Positions 8,505 to 17,092 of a stretch of 46,053 nt of DNA are shown here, one piece after another. The notes beneath the pieces were generated by a model. The model worked only from the letters and a program-made list of their open reading frames with translations. It was not told the origin of the DNA and made no database searches. The DNA comes from Gluconacetobacter johannae. Its GTDB lineage: Bacteria; Pseudomonadota; Alphaproteobacteria; Acetobacterales; Acetobacteraceae. Every line of letters begins with the position of its first letter. Position 1 is the first letter of the stretch. Location: the NCBI RefSeq assembly GCF_014174305.1, contig NZ_JABEQH010000026.1, positions 1-46,053 on the forward strand, written 5' to 3'. A program made the position numbers and the translations under genes.

Positions 8505-9263
8505 ATGACCACGTCGGCCATCACCAATGAAAACGCGCTTCTCCGGGCGGCGGAGGCCTCTGCCAGGAGTTCGGCGAATTCATCCGTCAGCAGCAGTTCG
8601 AGCGCGGCGGCAAGCGGTTCGACGGCGGCGCTGACGTCGCTGGCCGACAACTACACCACCTTCCTGACCCTGCTGACGACGCAGCTGAAAAATCAGGACC
8701 CAAGCAGCCCCATGAGTTCCGACACCTTTACGCAGGAACTCGCGCAGTTTGCCGGGGTGGAGCAGCAGGTCCAGACAAACAAGAATCTCGCCTCCCTGAT
8801 CTCGCTGAATGAGGGCAGCCAGCTGACGTCCGACGCCGGCCTTGTCGGCCAGACGGCAACCGCCAGCACGACGACGCTGCCCCTCCAGAATGGGTCCGCC
8901 TCGCTCAGCTTCAAAGGAAACTCGGGGCAAACGGTTGCCATCGCCGTGGCCAACTCGGCCGGCACGATCGTCAAGGACGTCGTTGCCTCGGCAAGCAACG
9001 GCACCAACACGTGGACCTGGGATGGAACGGACAATAACGGTAACCAGTTGTCGGATGGCGCCTACAGCGTCGCGGTCAAGACGATCAGCGGTTCCGGTAC
9101 CACCTCCGATGTGCCGTTTACGATCAGCGGCACCATCACCGGTGTGGGGAAGGGTGCGTCCGACATGGAAGTGGAGATGGGCGACGCGCATATTCCGTTG
9201 TCCGACGTGACGAACGTCTCCAGCGCCAGCACCGGCGCCAGCTCAGGCAGCACGGGTTCATGA
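8505..9263 (+). CDS. flgD: Hook-cap scaffolding protein FlgD
   Basis: FlgD caps the growing hook and is required for FlgE assembly. The 252-residue protein carries the conserved N-terminal signature TQLKNQDPSSPM and FTQELAQFAGVEQQVQ at about residues 60-90. A Tudor/FnIII-like core follows, with WTWDGTDNNGNQLSDGAYSV near residues 166-185, which is characteristic of FlgD. A Ser/Gly-rich tail ends the protein. A clear ribosome site (AAAGAGGGA) precedes ATG 8505. The position after fliK is the usual alphaproteobacterial arrangement. Confidence 0.95.
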   Translation: MTTSAITNENALLRAAEASARSSANSSVSSSSSAAASGSTAALTSLADNYTTFLTLLTTQLKNQDPSSPMSSDTFTQELAQFAGVEQQVQTNKNLASLISLNEGSQLTSDAGLVGQTATASTTTLPLQNGSASLSFKGNSGQTVAIAVANSAGTIVKDVVASASNGTNTWTWDGTDNNGNQLSDGAYSVAVKTISGSGTTSDVPFTISGTITGVGKGASDMEVEMGDAHIPLSDVTNVSSASTGASSGSTGS

Positions 9264-9395
9264 CCGTTGCCCGCGCCGAGCCGCGCCGGGCCCCTTGTGA
9301 TCGCTGAATGGCTAGGTTATGGACCCTTTGAATAATCGGCAGGAGTGCGCTTGCGGTCTCTCGGCTGACACCACCAGGGACAGGGTGCGGACACG

Positions 9396-9737
9396 ATGAT
9401 AAACGACATCACCACACGCGGTCTCGATGCAGTCAACGCCTACGGGTTGACGCAAAAGGCGATGCAGGCGTCCACCGACACGCAGGATACCGACGGGGGC
9501 ACGCAATCCTCCGATGTCGTCTCCGGGTTCAGCGACGCCCTGCAGAACGCGCTCAAGGGTGCGATCACGCAGGGGAAGACAGCCGAGGCGCAGACCGCGG
9601 CCGGGCTGTCCGGCCAGGGCAACATGACGGACATCGCAACGTCGGTCGAAGAAGCCAAGCTGACCCTGCAAACCGTGACGACGATCAGGGACCGCATCGT
9701 TCAGGCCTATCAGGACGTCATGAGGATGTCGATCTAA
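9396..9737 (+). CDS. fliE: Hook-basal body protein FliE
   Basis: FliE joins the MS ring to the proximal rod. The 113-residue product has the family's usual size and C-terminal signature, ending with LQTVTTIRDRIVQAYQDVM and then RMSI. The N-terminus is polar and variable, as expected. AGGG lies upstream of the ATG. Unlike the enteric fliE-fliF order, it is followed here by a repeat-containing gap and then fliQ. Confidence 0.93.
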   Translation: MINDITTRGLDAVNAYGLTQKAMQASTDTQDTDGGTQSSDVVSGFSDALQNALKGAITQGKTAEAQTAAGLSGQGNMTDIATSVEEAKLTLQTVTTIRDRIVQAYQDVMRMSI

Positions 9738-9915
9738 GAGCGCCGACCGGACGTAGACAGGGCATTTCAGGAATTTGCGGGCGCTGCCCGAGGCTGCGGC
9801 CCGCGTACCACGCACCGGCGGGACAGTCGGGCTTTGCCCGACCCCACCCGTTCTCCATGATCGGGGGGGCCTGAGACTTGCGACCGAACAGCCATTCATT
9901 GCGCGGACTGGTATT
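9738..9915. other. Gap between fliE and fliQ containing a family B hairpin
   Basis: This 178-base gap interrupts an otherwise compact operon. It contains the perfect stem-loop at 9826-9842, which matches the core of repeats elsewhere in the window. An open frame runs through it in phase with fliQ from 9775, but the extra residues have no FliQ character, so I treat them as untranslated. Confidence 0.5.
9826..9842. repeat. Family B intergenic hairpin
   Basis: GTCGGGC and GCCCGAC flank a TTT loop. The core TCGGGCTTTGCCCGA is identical to the one at 30937-30951 and related to those at 20595-20609, 26626-26640 and 36282-36294. It lies inside the flagellar operon between fliE and fliQ. Confidence 0.65.
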
Positions 9916-10191
9916 ATGCATCATTCGGTCGATATCCATGAGGTGCTGCGCCAGACCCTGATCGTGGCCGTGAAGATGGGGGCCCCGTCGCTGCTGGCGT
10001 CCCTGTGCGCCGGCGTGCTGGTCTCGGTGTTTCAGGCCATGACGCAGGTGAGCGAGGCGACGCTGTCCTTCGTGCCGAAGTTCGCCGCGGCCATGGCCGC
10101 CCTGCTGCTGACGGGGTCGTTCATGTATTCCACGCTGAATACGTATGCTCACCTCATTTTCGACCAGATGGTCATGGTTGGCGGCTCGTGA
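9916..10191 (+). CDS. fliQ: Flagellar export gate protein FliQ
   Basis: FliQ is a small component of the FliPQR export gate. The 91-residue product has two hydrophobic helices, ILVAVKMGAPSLLASLCAGVL-like near residues 16-38 and AAAMAALLLTGSFM near 54-68. Between them is the conserved SVFQAMTQVSEATLSFVPK, diagnostic for FliQ/SctS. I start at ATG 9916 because this gives the normal family length. fliR begins 4 bases after the stop. fliP is not in the window. Confidence 0.93.
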   Translation: MHHSVDIHEVLRQTLIVAVKMGAPSLLASLCAGVLVSVFQAMTQVSEATLSFVPKFAAAMAALLLTGSFMYSTLNTYAHLIFDQMVMVGGS

Positions 10192-10195
10192 GCGC

Positions 10196-11008
10196 ATGAC
10201 GGGCCATCCGTCTGTCCTTGACGGATCGGTGGCCGTTCTCGCCGCCATGTTTCTGGTCGTCCTGTGTCGCGTCAGCGCCCTGGTCATGACGGCGCCCGGT
10301 CTGGGCGAGACCACGTCCCCGATGGTGGTCAGGGCCGGGATTGCCCTGTCCACCACCTTCGTTATCCTGCCGGTGGTGCAGGATCATCTCGCGGAGGTCT
10401 CCGGGGACGCCTTGCATATGCCGTCCCTGGCGGTGGCGATCGTCGCGGGCGAGCTTCTGTGCGGCGCATTCATCGGATGGCTGGCGCGGCTTATCGCGTT
10501 GGCGCTGAATATCGCCATGCAGATCATCGCCGTTTTCACCGGCCTGTCCAGCGTGCTCCAGCCGGATGCCGAACTGGGTGCGTCAAACACGGCGATCAGC
10601 AACATGGCGTCGTCGCTGATTCCGGTCATTTTTCTGTCGACCGGCCTTTATGTGCTGCCGCTGGCCGCCATCACGGGCTCGTACAGCCTGTTCCCGCCGG
10701 GGCATATGCCCATGGTCGGCGACATGGCGCGCAGTGTCACGGAGGCCACGTCGCAGGCTTTCGTCCTGGCGATGCAACTGGCCGCGCCGTTTGTCCTGGT
10801 CGGAACCTTATGGCCCGCGATGCTTGGCGTGCTGAACCGGCTTTTGCCGGCGATCCAGGTCTATTCCATCGCCATGCCGGCCCAGTTGCTGGGCGGGGTG
10901 CTGCTTCTGGCCATGCTCATCCAGGTGATGACAGGCGTCTGGCAGGAACGGGCGGGGGATCTTCTCGTCGGCCTGCCCGGGATAGGCGCCGGCACACCGC
11001 ACCATTGA
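10196..11008 (+). CDS. fliR: Flagellar export gate protein FliR
   Basis: FliR is a membrane component of the type III export gate, assembled with FliP and FliQ. The product of 270 residues from ATG 10196 is very hydrophobic, with about six membrane segments. It contains MTAPGLGETTSPMVVRAGIAL near residues 30-50 and the late segment LLGGVLLLAMLI, both typical of FliR/SctT. The alternative start at 10145 would overlap fliQ by 47 bases. The gene is followed by a short hairpin and then flhB. Confidence 0.93.
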   Translation: MTGHPSVLDGSVAVLAAMFLVVLCRVSALVMTAPGLGETTSPMVVRAGIALSTTFVILPVVQDHLAEVSGDALHMPSLAVAIVAGELLCGAFIGWLARLIALALNIAMQIIAVFTGLSSVLQPDAELGASNTAISNMASSLIPVIFLSTGLYVLPLAAITGSYSLFPPGHMPMVGDMARSVTEATSQAFVLAMQLAAPFVLVGTLWPAMLGVLNRLLPAIQVYSIAMPAQLLGGVLLLAMLIQVMTGVWQERAGDLLVGLPGIGAGTPHH

Positions 11009-11010
11009 AC

Positions 11011-11028
11011 GTCCGTTTGAAAACGGAC
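11011..11028 (+). repeat. Short hairpin between fliR and flhB
   Basis: GTCCGTTT and AAACGGAC are perfect 8-bp arms around GA. The hairpin ends 17 bases before the flhB start and just upstream of its probable ribosome site (GAGGA at 11032-11036). It carries the GTTTGAAAA core also seen in the element at 91-250. It could affect flhB translation or message stability; this is inferred from position. Confidence 0.5.
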
Positions 11029-11045
11029 TCTGAGGACCTGCGCGC

Positions 11046-12131
11046 ATGGCTGACGAATCGACCGGCGAACGGAGCCAGGCCCCGACCGCCAAAAGGCTTC
11101 AGACCGCGCGTGAGGAAGGTAACGTCGCCCAGTCGCGCGAAGTGCAGATGCTTGTCGCGCTCGGCGCGTTCCTGCTCGTCTTCACCACCGTGACGGCCGT
11201 CACGTCGGGGCGCAGGTTCGTCGCGCATATGGGCGGCATCATGGGCCATTTCGACAGCATCCCACCGGATATGGCGTCGATTTATGGGGTGACCCTGCAA
11301 ATGGGCCTTGAAGGAGCGTGGTTCGCGGCGCCGCTGGTGCTGGCCAGCATCGCCGCGACCATCATGTGCAGCCTGTTCCAGACGAGGCTTCTGTTCCGTC
11401 CGGAAGCTCTTATCCCCGATATCATGCGTCTGTCGCCCATAAAGGGTTTCCAACGCATCTTCAGCCTCAACAACATGATCGAGCTGCTCAAGAGCATCGT
11501 CAAATTCTCGGTGTTCGGCTTTCTTCTCTACGGCGTGGCGCAGGGAACGCTTGGCGTGGCGCCGGAGGCCGAGCGATGGACGATCACCCACCTCGCCTCG
11601 GAACTCGTGTCGTGGTTCGCCTATGCCACGCTGGTCGTCCTTGTCGTGCAGTGCGTCATCGCAGTTCTCGATACGCTGTGGACGCGCCACGACCGGATCC
11701 GCAAGCTGCGGATGAGCTTTCAGGACATCAAGGAAGAACATCGCCAGGCCGAGGGCGATCCAAAGGTGAAGGGACGGCTGCAGCAGATCCGCCGCAAGCG
11801 GTCGCGGCAACGCATGATCCAGGCCGCCAAGAGGGCTACGGTCATCGTCACCAACCCGACACATTATGCCGTGGCGCTGCTGTATGAGAACGGTTCGGGC
11901 GGCGCGCCACAGGTTGTCGCCAAAGGGGTCGACGAGCTGGCGGTACGCATCCGGCATGCCGCCGAGGACGCAAAGGTGCCCACGGTCTCGAACCCGCCCC
12001 TGGCTCGCGCCCTTTATACGCTTCCTCTGGATTCCGAGATCCCGCCCGAATATTTCCAGCCGGTCGCAGCCATCATCGCCTACGTGACGAAGCTCAAGAC
12101 ACCCGGCGCGCGCGCGCCGCAGCGGACATGA
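11046..12131 (+). CDS. flhB: Flagellar export switch protein FlhB
   Basis: FlhB controls substrate specificity of the flagellar export apparatus. The 361-residue product begins with the typical SQAPTAKRLQTAREEGNVAQS, has four membrane segments in its first half and a basic cytoplasmic linker with KVKGRLQQIRRKRSRQRM. The self-cleavage motif NPTH is intact at residues 270-273 within VIVTNPTHYAVAL. The C-terminal domain keeps NPPLARALY. Start is ATG with GAGGA upstream. Confidence 0.96.
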   Translation: MADESTGERSQAPTAKRLQTAREEGNVAQSREVQMLVALGAFLLVFTTVTAVTSGRRFVAHMGGIMGHFDSIPPDMASIYGVTLQMGLEGAWFAAPLVLASIAATIMCSLFQTRLLFRPEALIPDIMRLSPIKGFQRIFSLNNMIELLKSIVKFSVFGFLLYGVAQGTLGVAPEAERWTITHLASELVSWFAYATLVVLVVQCVIAVLDTLWTRHDRIRKLRMSFQDIKEEHRQAEGDPKVKGRLQQIRRKRSRQRMIQAAKRATVIVTNPTHYAVALLYENGSGGAPQVVAKGVDELAVRIRHAAEDAKVPTVSNPPLARALYTLPLDSEIPPEYFQPVAAIIAYVTKLKTPGARAPQRT

Positions 12132-12450
12132 CAGCCCGCCCCGGCACACTGCGCCCTTGCTGTCATGGGTTGGTATTACTCTGTTACATAGACAAATCAT
12201 TGCCGCCCCACGAGGAATGCCTTGCATTTCATGGCGCGCATGCTAGTCAACAATAAAGTTAAGGCACAGGTGACGCGCTGGGGATGTTTCGGCCGCCATT
12301 CCATGCCCGTAAGGCCATCGGCTTATGTTCGCCTTCCCCTGAACGGTGAGGCAAGCGACATCGTGTGACGCATTGCGCCCATGATGGATGGTTTTTTCTG
12401 CCGGGTGGCGGACGGGCCAGACAGCAGCTCGCACGAGGCAGGGACGGCTT
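12132..12450. other. Leader region upstream of flgE
   Basis: No gene is apparent in this 319-base gap. It is less GC-rich than its surroundings around 12165-12270. A weak sigma-54-like pattern (GG at 12263, GC at 12275, ten bases between, with GGCAC) lies 175 bases before flgE, but it lacks the TT of the -12 element. The length suggests that the hook gene has its own promoter. Confidence 0.4.
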
Positions 12451-14196
12451 ATGTCAGTTTTTAATGCCCTTTCCACGGCTGTCAGCGGCATCAACGCGCA
12501 GTCAACCGCGTTCACGAACCTCAGTAACAACATCGCCAACAGCCAGACGGTGGGTTACAAGGCCAACTCGACGGCGTTCCAGGACTTCGTGGCCGGATCG
12601 ATGGCCGGTTCCTCGGCGTCTCAGGACGTTTCGGACTCGGTCAGCGCCGTCACCGTGCAGCATGTGAGCCAGCAGGGCACTGCCTCGGCCAGCACCGATG
12701 ACCTGGCCATGGCGATCTCGGGCAGTGGTCTGTTCGACGTGTCGAAGGAGACCGGCGAGGCCACGTCCGGCACCACGCAGTTCGAAAACCGGCAGTACTA
12801 CACACGAAACGGCGAGTTCTACGAGAACAAGGCCGGCTATCTGGTCAACACCAGCGGCTATTATCTTGATGGATACCAGGTCGACCCCACGACCGGCGCC
12901 CTTGGCACGTCCCTGACGCAGCTCAACATCGCCAACATCGCCTTCCGCCCGACGGAGACGACCACCCTGACGCTGTCAGCCGCCGTTGGAACATTGCCGA
13001 GCAGCACGTCCACGGGTCCCTACAGCCAGAGCTATACGACGGCGCCGGCCACGACGTATGACGCGAACGGCAATGCCTCCAAGGTTGCGCTGACCTGGAC
13101 GCAGAGTTCAACAAACCCTCTGGTCTGGGACGTCAGCGCCTATGACGCGGAAGGCACCGGGAAGATTGCCTCGAACGATTTTCAGGTGACCTTCGACAGC
13201 AATGGCGCCCTGGCCTCGGTCACCGGCACCAGCGACGGCGCCCCCTACCAATCTTCGACCCTGAGCGGGGCATCCGTCGAGCCGACCATCACATCGACGA
13301 ACTCCAACGGGATTTCGCAGAACATAACGCTCGACCTCGGCACGATCGGGGGGACCAGCGGCACCACGATGGCCGCCGCCACGGGCACCCCGAGCACGGC
13401 CCAGGCCTCGGGCCTGACGGCCGACACCACGGCCGACACGCTGACCATGGCGTCGACCGCCCTGGGGACCACGACCGGGTCGCAGCAGACGTACATGACG
13501 ACGCCGACGGACGTGGGCGGAACACCCGTATCGGCCGTGTGGACCCAGACATCCGCCGCGCCTCCGACGTGGACGGTTCAGGCGGTCGATCCTTACGATA
13601 CCTCCGCGACCTCGCCGGTCAGTTCCGCCCCTTACAGTGTCGTTTTCAACGCTGACGGCACGACAACCGTGACGGACATTTCGAACCCGGCATCGCCGGT
13701 AGCGGTTCCTGGTGGATTGGGCGCTCTGAGCGCCACCGTTAGCGGCACGACTTATGCCATGGATCTCAGCGGCGCTTCCCTGTCCGCGACCGCCCTGAGC
13801 ACGGATTCCACGGCGCTGACCAGCGACAGCGTCGCCAGCGGCACATATCAGGGGGCCGAGATCCAGGATGACGGCTCGGTCATGGCCGTGTTCGACAATG
13901 GCGACACGCAGCTTATCGGCAAGGTCGCGCTCACCAACTTTGCCAACGTCGATGGGCTGAACGCCGTTGACGGCCAGGCCTATACGGCCACGGCGTCGTC
14001 CGGCACCGCGCGGACAGGTACCGTTGGCGAAAATGGGACGGGAAGCCTGTCGGTCGGCTATGTCGAATCCTCGACCACGGACCTGACCAGCGACCTGTCC
14101 GCGCTGATCGTCGCGCAGGAGGCTTATTCGGCCAATACAAAGGTCGTCACGACAGCCGATCAGTTGCTTCAGAGCACGATCGCGATGAAGCAATAA
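12451..14196 (+). CDS. flgE: Flagellar hook protein FlgE
   Basis: FlgE polymerises into the hook. The 581-residue product starts with the rod/hook signature (FNALSTAVSGINAQSTAF, then LSNNIANSQTVGYK) and ends with the matching C-terminal helix (LIVAQEAYSANTKVV, then LLQSTIAMKQ). It is longer than the typical hook protein of about 400 residues. The extra length sits in the surface-exposed middle, where two related segments occur: one around WTQSS at 216 and another around WTQTS at 364. I start at ATG 12451, preceded by GAGGCAGGGA; an in-frame upstream start at 12388 lacks family support. A strong terminator follows. Confidence 0.95.
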   Translation: MSVFNALSTAVSGINAQSTAFTNLSNNIANSQTVGYKANSTAFQDFVAGSMAGSSASQDVSDSVSAVTVQHVSQQGTASASTDDLAMAISGSGLFDVSKETGEATSGTTQFENRQYYTRNGEFYENKAGYLVNTSGYYLDGYQVDPTTGALGTSLTQLNIANIAFRPTETTTLTLSAAVGTLPSSTSTGPYSQSYTTAPATTYDANGNASKVALTWTQSSTNPLVWDVSAYDAEGTGKIASNDFQVTFDSNGALASVTGTSDGAPYQSSTLSGASVEPTITSTNSNGISQNITLDLGTIGGTSGTTMAAATGTPSTAQASGLTADTTADTLTMASTALGTTTGSQQTYMTTPTDVGGTPVSAVWTQTSAAPPTWTVQAVDPYDTSATSPVSSAPYSVVFNADGTTTVTDISNPASPVAVPGGLGALSATVSGTTYAMDLSGASLSATALSTDSTALTSDSVASGTYQGAEIQDDGSVMAVFDNGDTQLIGKVALTNFANVDGLNAVDGQAYTATASSGTARTGTVGENGTGSLSVGYVESSTTDLTSDLSALIVAQEAYSANTKVVTTADQLLQSTIAMKQ

Positions 14197-14205
14197 TGAT
14201 GATCC

Positions 14206-14239
14206 GGTCGGCCTGCCGATAGGGGCAGGCCGACCTTTT
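14206..14239 (+). terminator. Rho-independent terminator after flgE
   Basis: GGTCGGCCTGCC (14206-14217) pairs perfectly with GGCAGGCCGACC (14224-14235) around a 6-base loop, followed by TTTT. It starts 9 bases after the flgE stop and closes the + strand flagellar operon, facing the convergent flaF gene. Confidence 0.9.
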
Positions 14240-14396
14240 CGTATTCGACGGCGGGTTTCCTTCCCGAAGATTCGGGACCCGCGTGCGACGCGGCCGTTTT
14301 TCTCTGAACGATCATTCGGCGGACAATGCGGCCGCGAGGCGCCGCGCAACCTGCGTCAGACGCCTCTCCGCTTCGGTGGTTCCGCCTGCCGCTGCC

Positions 14397-14798
14397 TTAG
14401 AGATGGATGTCGGTGTCGAATTCCTGCTCACCGTCGCTCACAACCGCCTCCAGACCGGCGCGCACGTTTTCCGCGATCTCAATCAAGGGGGTGAGAGGCA
14501 AATCGGGCTCCAGCATGGCCTTGATCGCGTATCTCTGGGCCTGATTGGCCAGAGTGACGAACAGTTTGCGCTCATCGAGCGGGGTGACACCTGCATCCAG
14601 GGCATTCACCTTCATAATCATCGACCAGAGCCGCTGATGCCTCGCCAGAGCCTTCAGCCGGACAGTCGGATCGGTGCTCGCCGCGGCGGTCTCAAGTTCG
14701 TTGGCGAGCATTCTGAAACATGCTGCGTCGGCCTGCCTTCCTGTCAGGGAAGTGTCCGCGACGCTGCGGTAAGCCTTCATTGCGGGGTGAGTCATCAT
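14397..14798 (-). CDS. flaF: Flagellin synthesis regulator FlaF
   Basis: The 133-residue product fits the FlaF family, which in Caulobacter promotes flagellin export and acts with FlbT in flagellin mRNA control. Conserved features are an N-terminal AYRSVADTS, the helical FRMLANELETAA and the HQRLWSMI segment near residues 54-61. These are followed by DERKLFVTLANQAQRYAIKA, matching the family's LW...W/R pattern. Its partner flbT is not in this window. It is transcribed convergently to flgE and in the same direction as the MotE-type gene behind it. Confidence 0.85.
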   Translation of the reverse strand: MMTHPAMKAYRSVADTSLTGRQADAACFRMLANELETAAASTDPTVRLKALARHQRLWSMIMKVNALDAGVTPLDERKLFVTLANQAQRYAIKAMLEPDLPLTPLIEIAENVRAGLEAVVSDGEQEFDTDIHL

Positions 14799-14960
14799 CG
14801 CACCGTCTGCCGTCCGTTACTCTTTACCGTCGGTTATGAAATTCTGGCATGTCACCACGAACCGTTTCTACACCTGCCCCGCGACCCTGACCATCCCGAC
14901 CCGCCTTCGGCCGTCACTCCGGGATGCGTTCCCCCGTGACAAACCCGGCGCGGTTCATGG

Positions 14961-15944
14961 CTATTGCCGCGAAGGTTTCAAGGGCCCCTGCTCGGCCAGC
15001 CGCTGCGTGGGCGGGTTCCGCGACCACCAGGGCGATGCCCCGATATCGGCCGCCTGCTCCGCCTTGCCGTCGTCCGATGCATGGGTCGTGTGGAAACTCC
15101 GCACGCCAGCCAGGAATTGCGAAACCAGGTTCACACGTTCCGGCGTCATGTACCCCATGATGGCTGAAATCTTCCGGGGGCTCATCGTATTGGCGAGAGA
15201 GACCAGCACATGGATATCCATGATGTTGAAGACTGCAGCAGCCTCCTTGGCCGGCATATCCTCGTATATCCGCACCAGCCTGTCGGTCTCGGCCAGCATG
15301 ATCTCGCGCTGCGCCGCCTGCTTTTCGGCAAGCTGCGCCATGGATGCGTCGAGATCACGCATTCTCTGATCCAGTGCGGCATTCGCCGCATTGAGGACCT
15401 GCCTCTGGTCCTCCAGGGTCTTCTGCGCGCTGTCGATGTCGGACCGGCGGGCCAGAATATCTTTGACAAGGTCCGCCTCGGCCTTGCTGACCTGGGGATT
15501 GGCATCCGGGCCGGCCGTTGCCGACGCCAATGTCGTTCCGGCGCAGGACATGCCCGGCTGGCACGCGCCTTCAGACGCAGGCGCCTTCCGCGCGGGCGCG
15601 GCGGGTGGGGTCGTCTTTACGGCTGCGCCGTTCTCATCGGATGTCAGGAGCGACATCCACCCCTGGGCATCGTTAAGGTTTTTGGTCGCTTCAGCGCCGA
15701 CGGTCTGGATCGCGGAAGCCTGGCCGGACGGCTGGGTGGCGTCCGAACCCGTCCCGGCGGCCGGCCCTTCCGCTGCCTTGGCCTGAGGCATGATGGTTTG
15801 CTCGGTCGTGTCCGCGCCATCGTCCTTAAGATGGCCGGCAAGCGCGTGCATGTTCATCGCCAGCAGAAGCGTCATCAGGCTTGACGAGATAGGTACAAGT
15901 TTTCCGAATGACAGACGGGGTATTTGCATCACGACCTGGTCCAC
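14961..15944 (-). CDS. MotE-type flagellar protein with MgtE_N-like domain
   Basis: The 327-residue product has a single N-terminal hydrophobic segment (LVPISSSLMTLLLAMNM), an Ala/Thr/Pro-rich linker and a long charged coiled coil at about residues 155-230. A MgtE N-terminal-like repeat follows, with IYEDMPAKEAAAVFNIMD and the downstream MSPRKISAIMGYM. This arrangement is that of MotE, the periplasmic chaperone of MotC in rhizobia, and related proteins common in alphaproteobacterial flagellar loci. The GTG start at 15944 is supported by AGGA 8 bases upstream. It probably stabilises a periplasmic motility protein; which one is not shown. Confidence 0.75.
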   Translation of the reverse strand: MDQVVMQIPRLSFGKLVPISSSLMTLLLAMNMHALAGHLKDDGADTTEQTIMPQAKAAEGPAAGTGSDATQPSGQASAIQTVGAEATKNLNDAQGWMSLLTSDENGAAVKTTPPAAPARKAPASEGACQPGMSCAGTTLASATAGPDANPQVSKAEADLVKDILARRSDIDSAQKTLEDQRQVLNAANAALDQRMRDLDASMAQLAEKQAAQREIMLAETDRLVRIYEDMPAKEAAAVFNIMDIHVLVSLANTMSPRKISAIMGYMTPERVNLVSQFLAGVRSFHTTHASDDGKAEQAADIGASPWWSRNPPTQRLAEQGPLKPSRQ

Positions 15945-16759
15945 TCATGGTTTCCTGACGGCCGCCACAAGCAATGTCCCCGGCACGGGCCAAGGGCACG
16001 AATATTTATACAGTCCACAGGCTGCCCATCAGGCGTAGCCCTGCTGAACGCCGGTCCACGCTACTTATACCATCTGTGCCGGTTATGCCACCTGCCGCGG
16101 TCCGATGCCACAGCCTGCGGAACCCAGGGCACGACGTCATGTGCGCGTCGTCCATGAAGAACGGCTGGACAACCCCCGGCTGGTCCGGGCCAGCGGCCCC
16201 GCCGAACACATGATTGCCGCCCTTCATGCTGGTTCCCCTGGATTTTCCCTGCCTGACCATGCCCTTACCGGCTACCCGGCCTGGTCATTACCCCTGGATC
16301 GGCAACCTTCCCGTTACGTCCTGTATTGGTGGTCACTGCAAGCAGAAAATCGGACCTTGTGCAGAATACAGAATATTGATGGGGTGAAATGGTCGCGCGT
16401 GTCAAGCCGTGCGCGCGTTTTCGGGCTCTGGCTGAAGCTTCTCGCACCCGGCGCGCGTGAAGGTTTATTGCACCAGGTCCGCATTCCAATCATCGCCCGC
16501 ATCGTTACGTTTCTTAAATATTTGGCCTATCGAAAGGACGCGGGACAGAGGCCAAAAAACACCTTGGCTAAGGCATGGTCATCCCATAATCTGCGGCGGT
16601 ATAGTTCAGCCATGGCTTATGGCATGGCGGGCCTGACAGGGGTCGTAAAGCAGGAGGCCACGCTCTGGCGGTGCTTTCGCCGCCAGGTCCGTTTTGGCTT
16701 CTCCGCCGGGAAAATCCTTGCTTTTCCGGCTCTTTTTCTGACTTTGAAGGGCAATAAAA
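15945..16759. other. Large gap between the MotE-type gene and the 82-aa gene
   Basis: I see no convincing gene in this 815-base region. Small frames on both strands lack ribosome sites and family features. The part at 16320-16390 and 16500-16610 is richer in A/T than the neighbours, for example TTTCTTAAATATTT near 16510. It separates divergent genes and should hold promoters in both directions. A remnant gene or a small RNA cannot be excluded. Confidence 0.4.
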
Positions 16760-17008
16760 ATGGCAGATACTTCGGCGGCCGCAGCGTTGGCGTCCAGCAT
16801 GCGTGCAGCGACCACGAACATGACGCATGCGGCCTATCGCGCCGCGAAGCCGGAACATGCGGCAGCCGCCGGCATGAATATCGTGTCCAGGAATGGCGAT
16901 GGCTCGACGTCGTCCACGCAGTTCGACGCGACGGGACAGATCGTTCCCTCGACGACGTCGCACAAGCAGAATTCCGCGACGGCGAGTTTCGTCAACCTGC
17001 TCGCCTGA
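16760..17008 (+). CDS. Small protein of 82 residues, possibly rod-like
   Basis: I do not recognise a named family. The ATG has GAAGG 9 bases upstream, so translation is likely. The product starts with an Ala-rich helix (AAALASSMRAATTNM), has a polar Gly/Ser/Thr middle and ends with ATASFVNLLA. This layout recalls the paired N- and C-terminal helices of axial flagellar proteins (LASSLRAA... and SFVNLL...), compressed into 82 residues. The likeness is by eye only. It lies 84 bases before the 847-residue gene on the same strand. Confidence 0.55.
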   Translation: MADTSAAAALASSMRAATTNMTHAAYRAAKPEHAAAAGMNIVSRNGDGSTSSTQFDATGQIVPSTTSHKQNSATASFVNLLA

Positions 17009-17092
17009 GCGGCGCCAGCACGGGACATGCGCGGTTCTGTCGGAAGATTTCGCCGGAGCGCCAGGGCATTCCCCCTTCAGGATTGACGATAC

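Noticed and set aside
12261-12277. A possible sigma-54 promoter before flgE
   Set aside because: The GG and GC spacing is right, but the TT of the -12 element is missing and a single weak match is expected by chance.
16006-16260. An 84-codon - strand frame in the gap before the 82-residue gene
   Set aside because: No ribosome site, poor composition and no recognisable motif.
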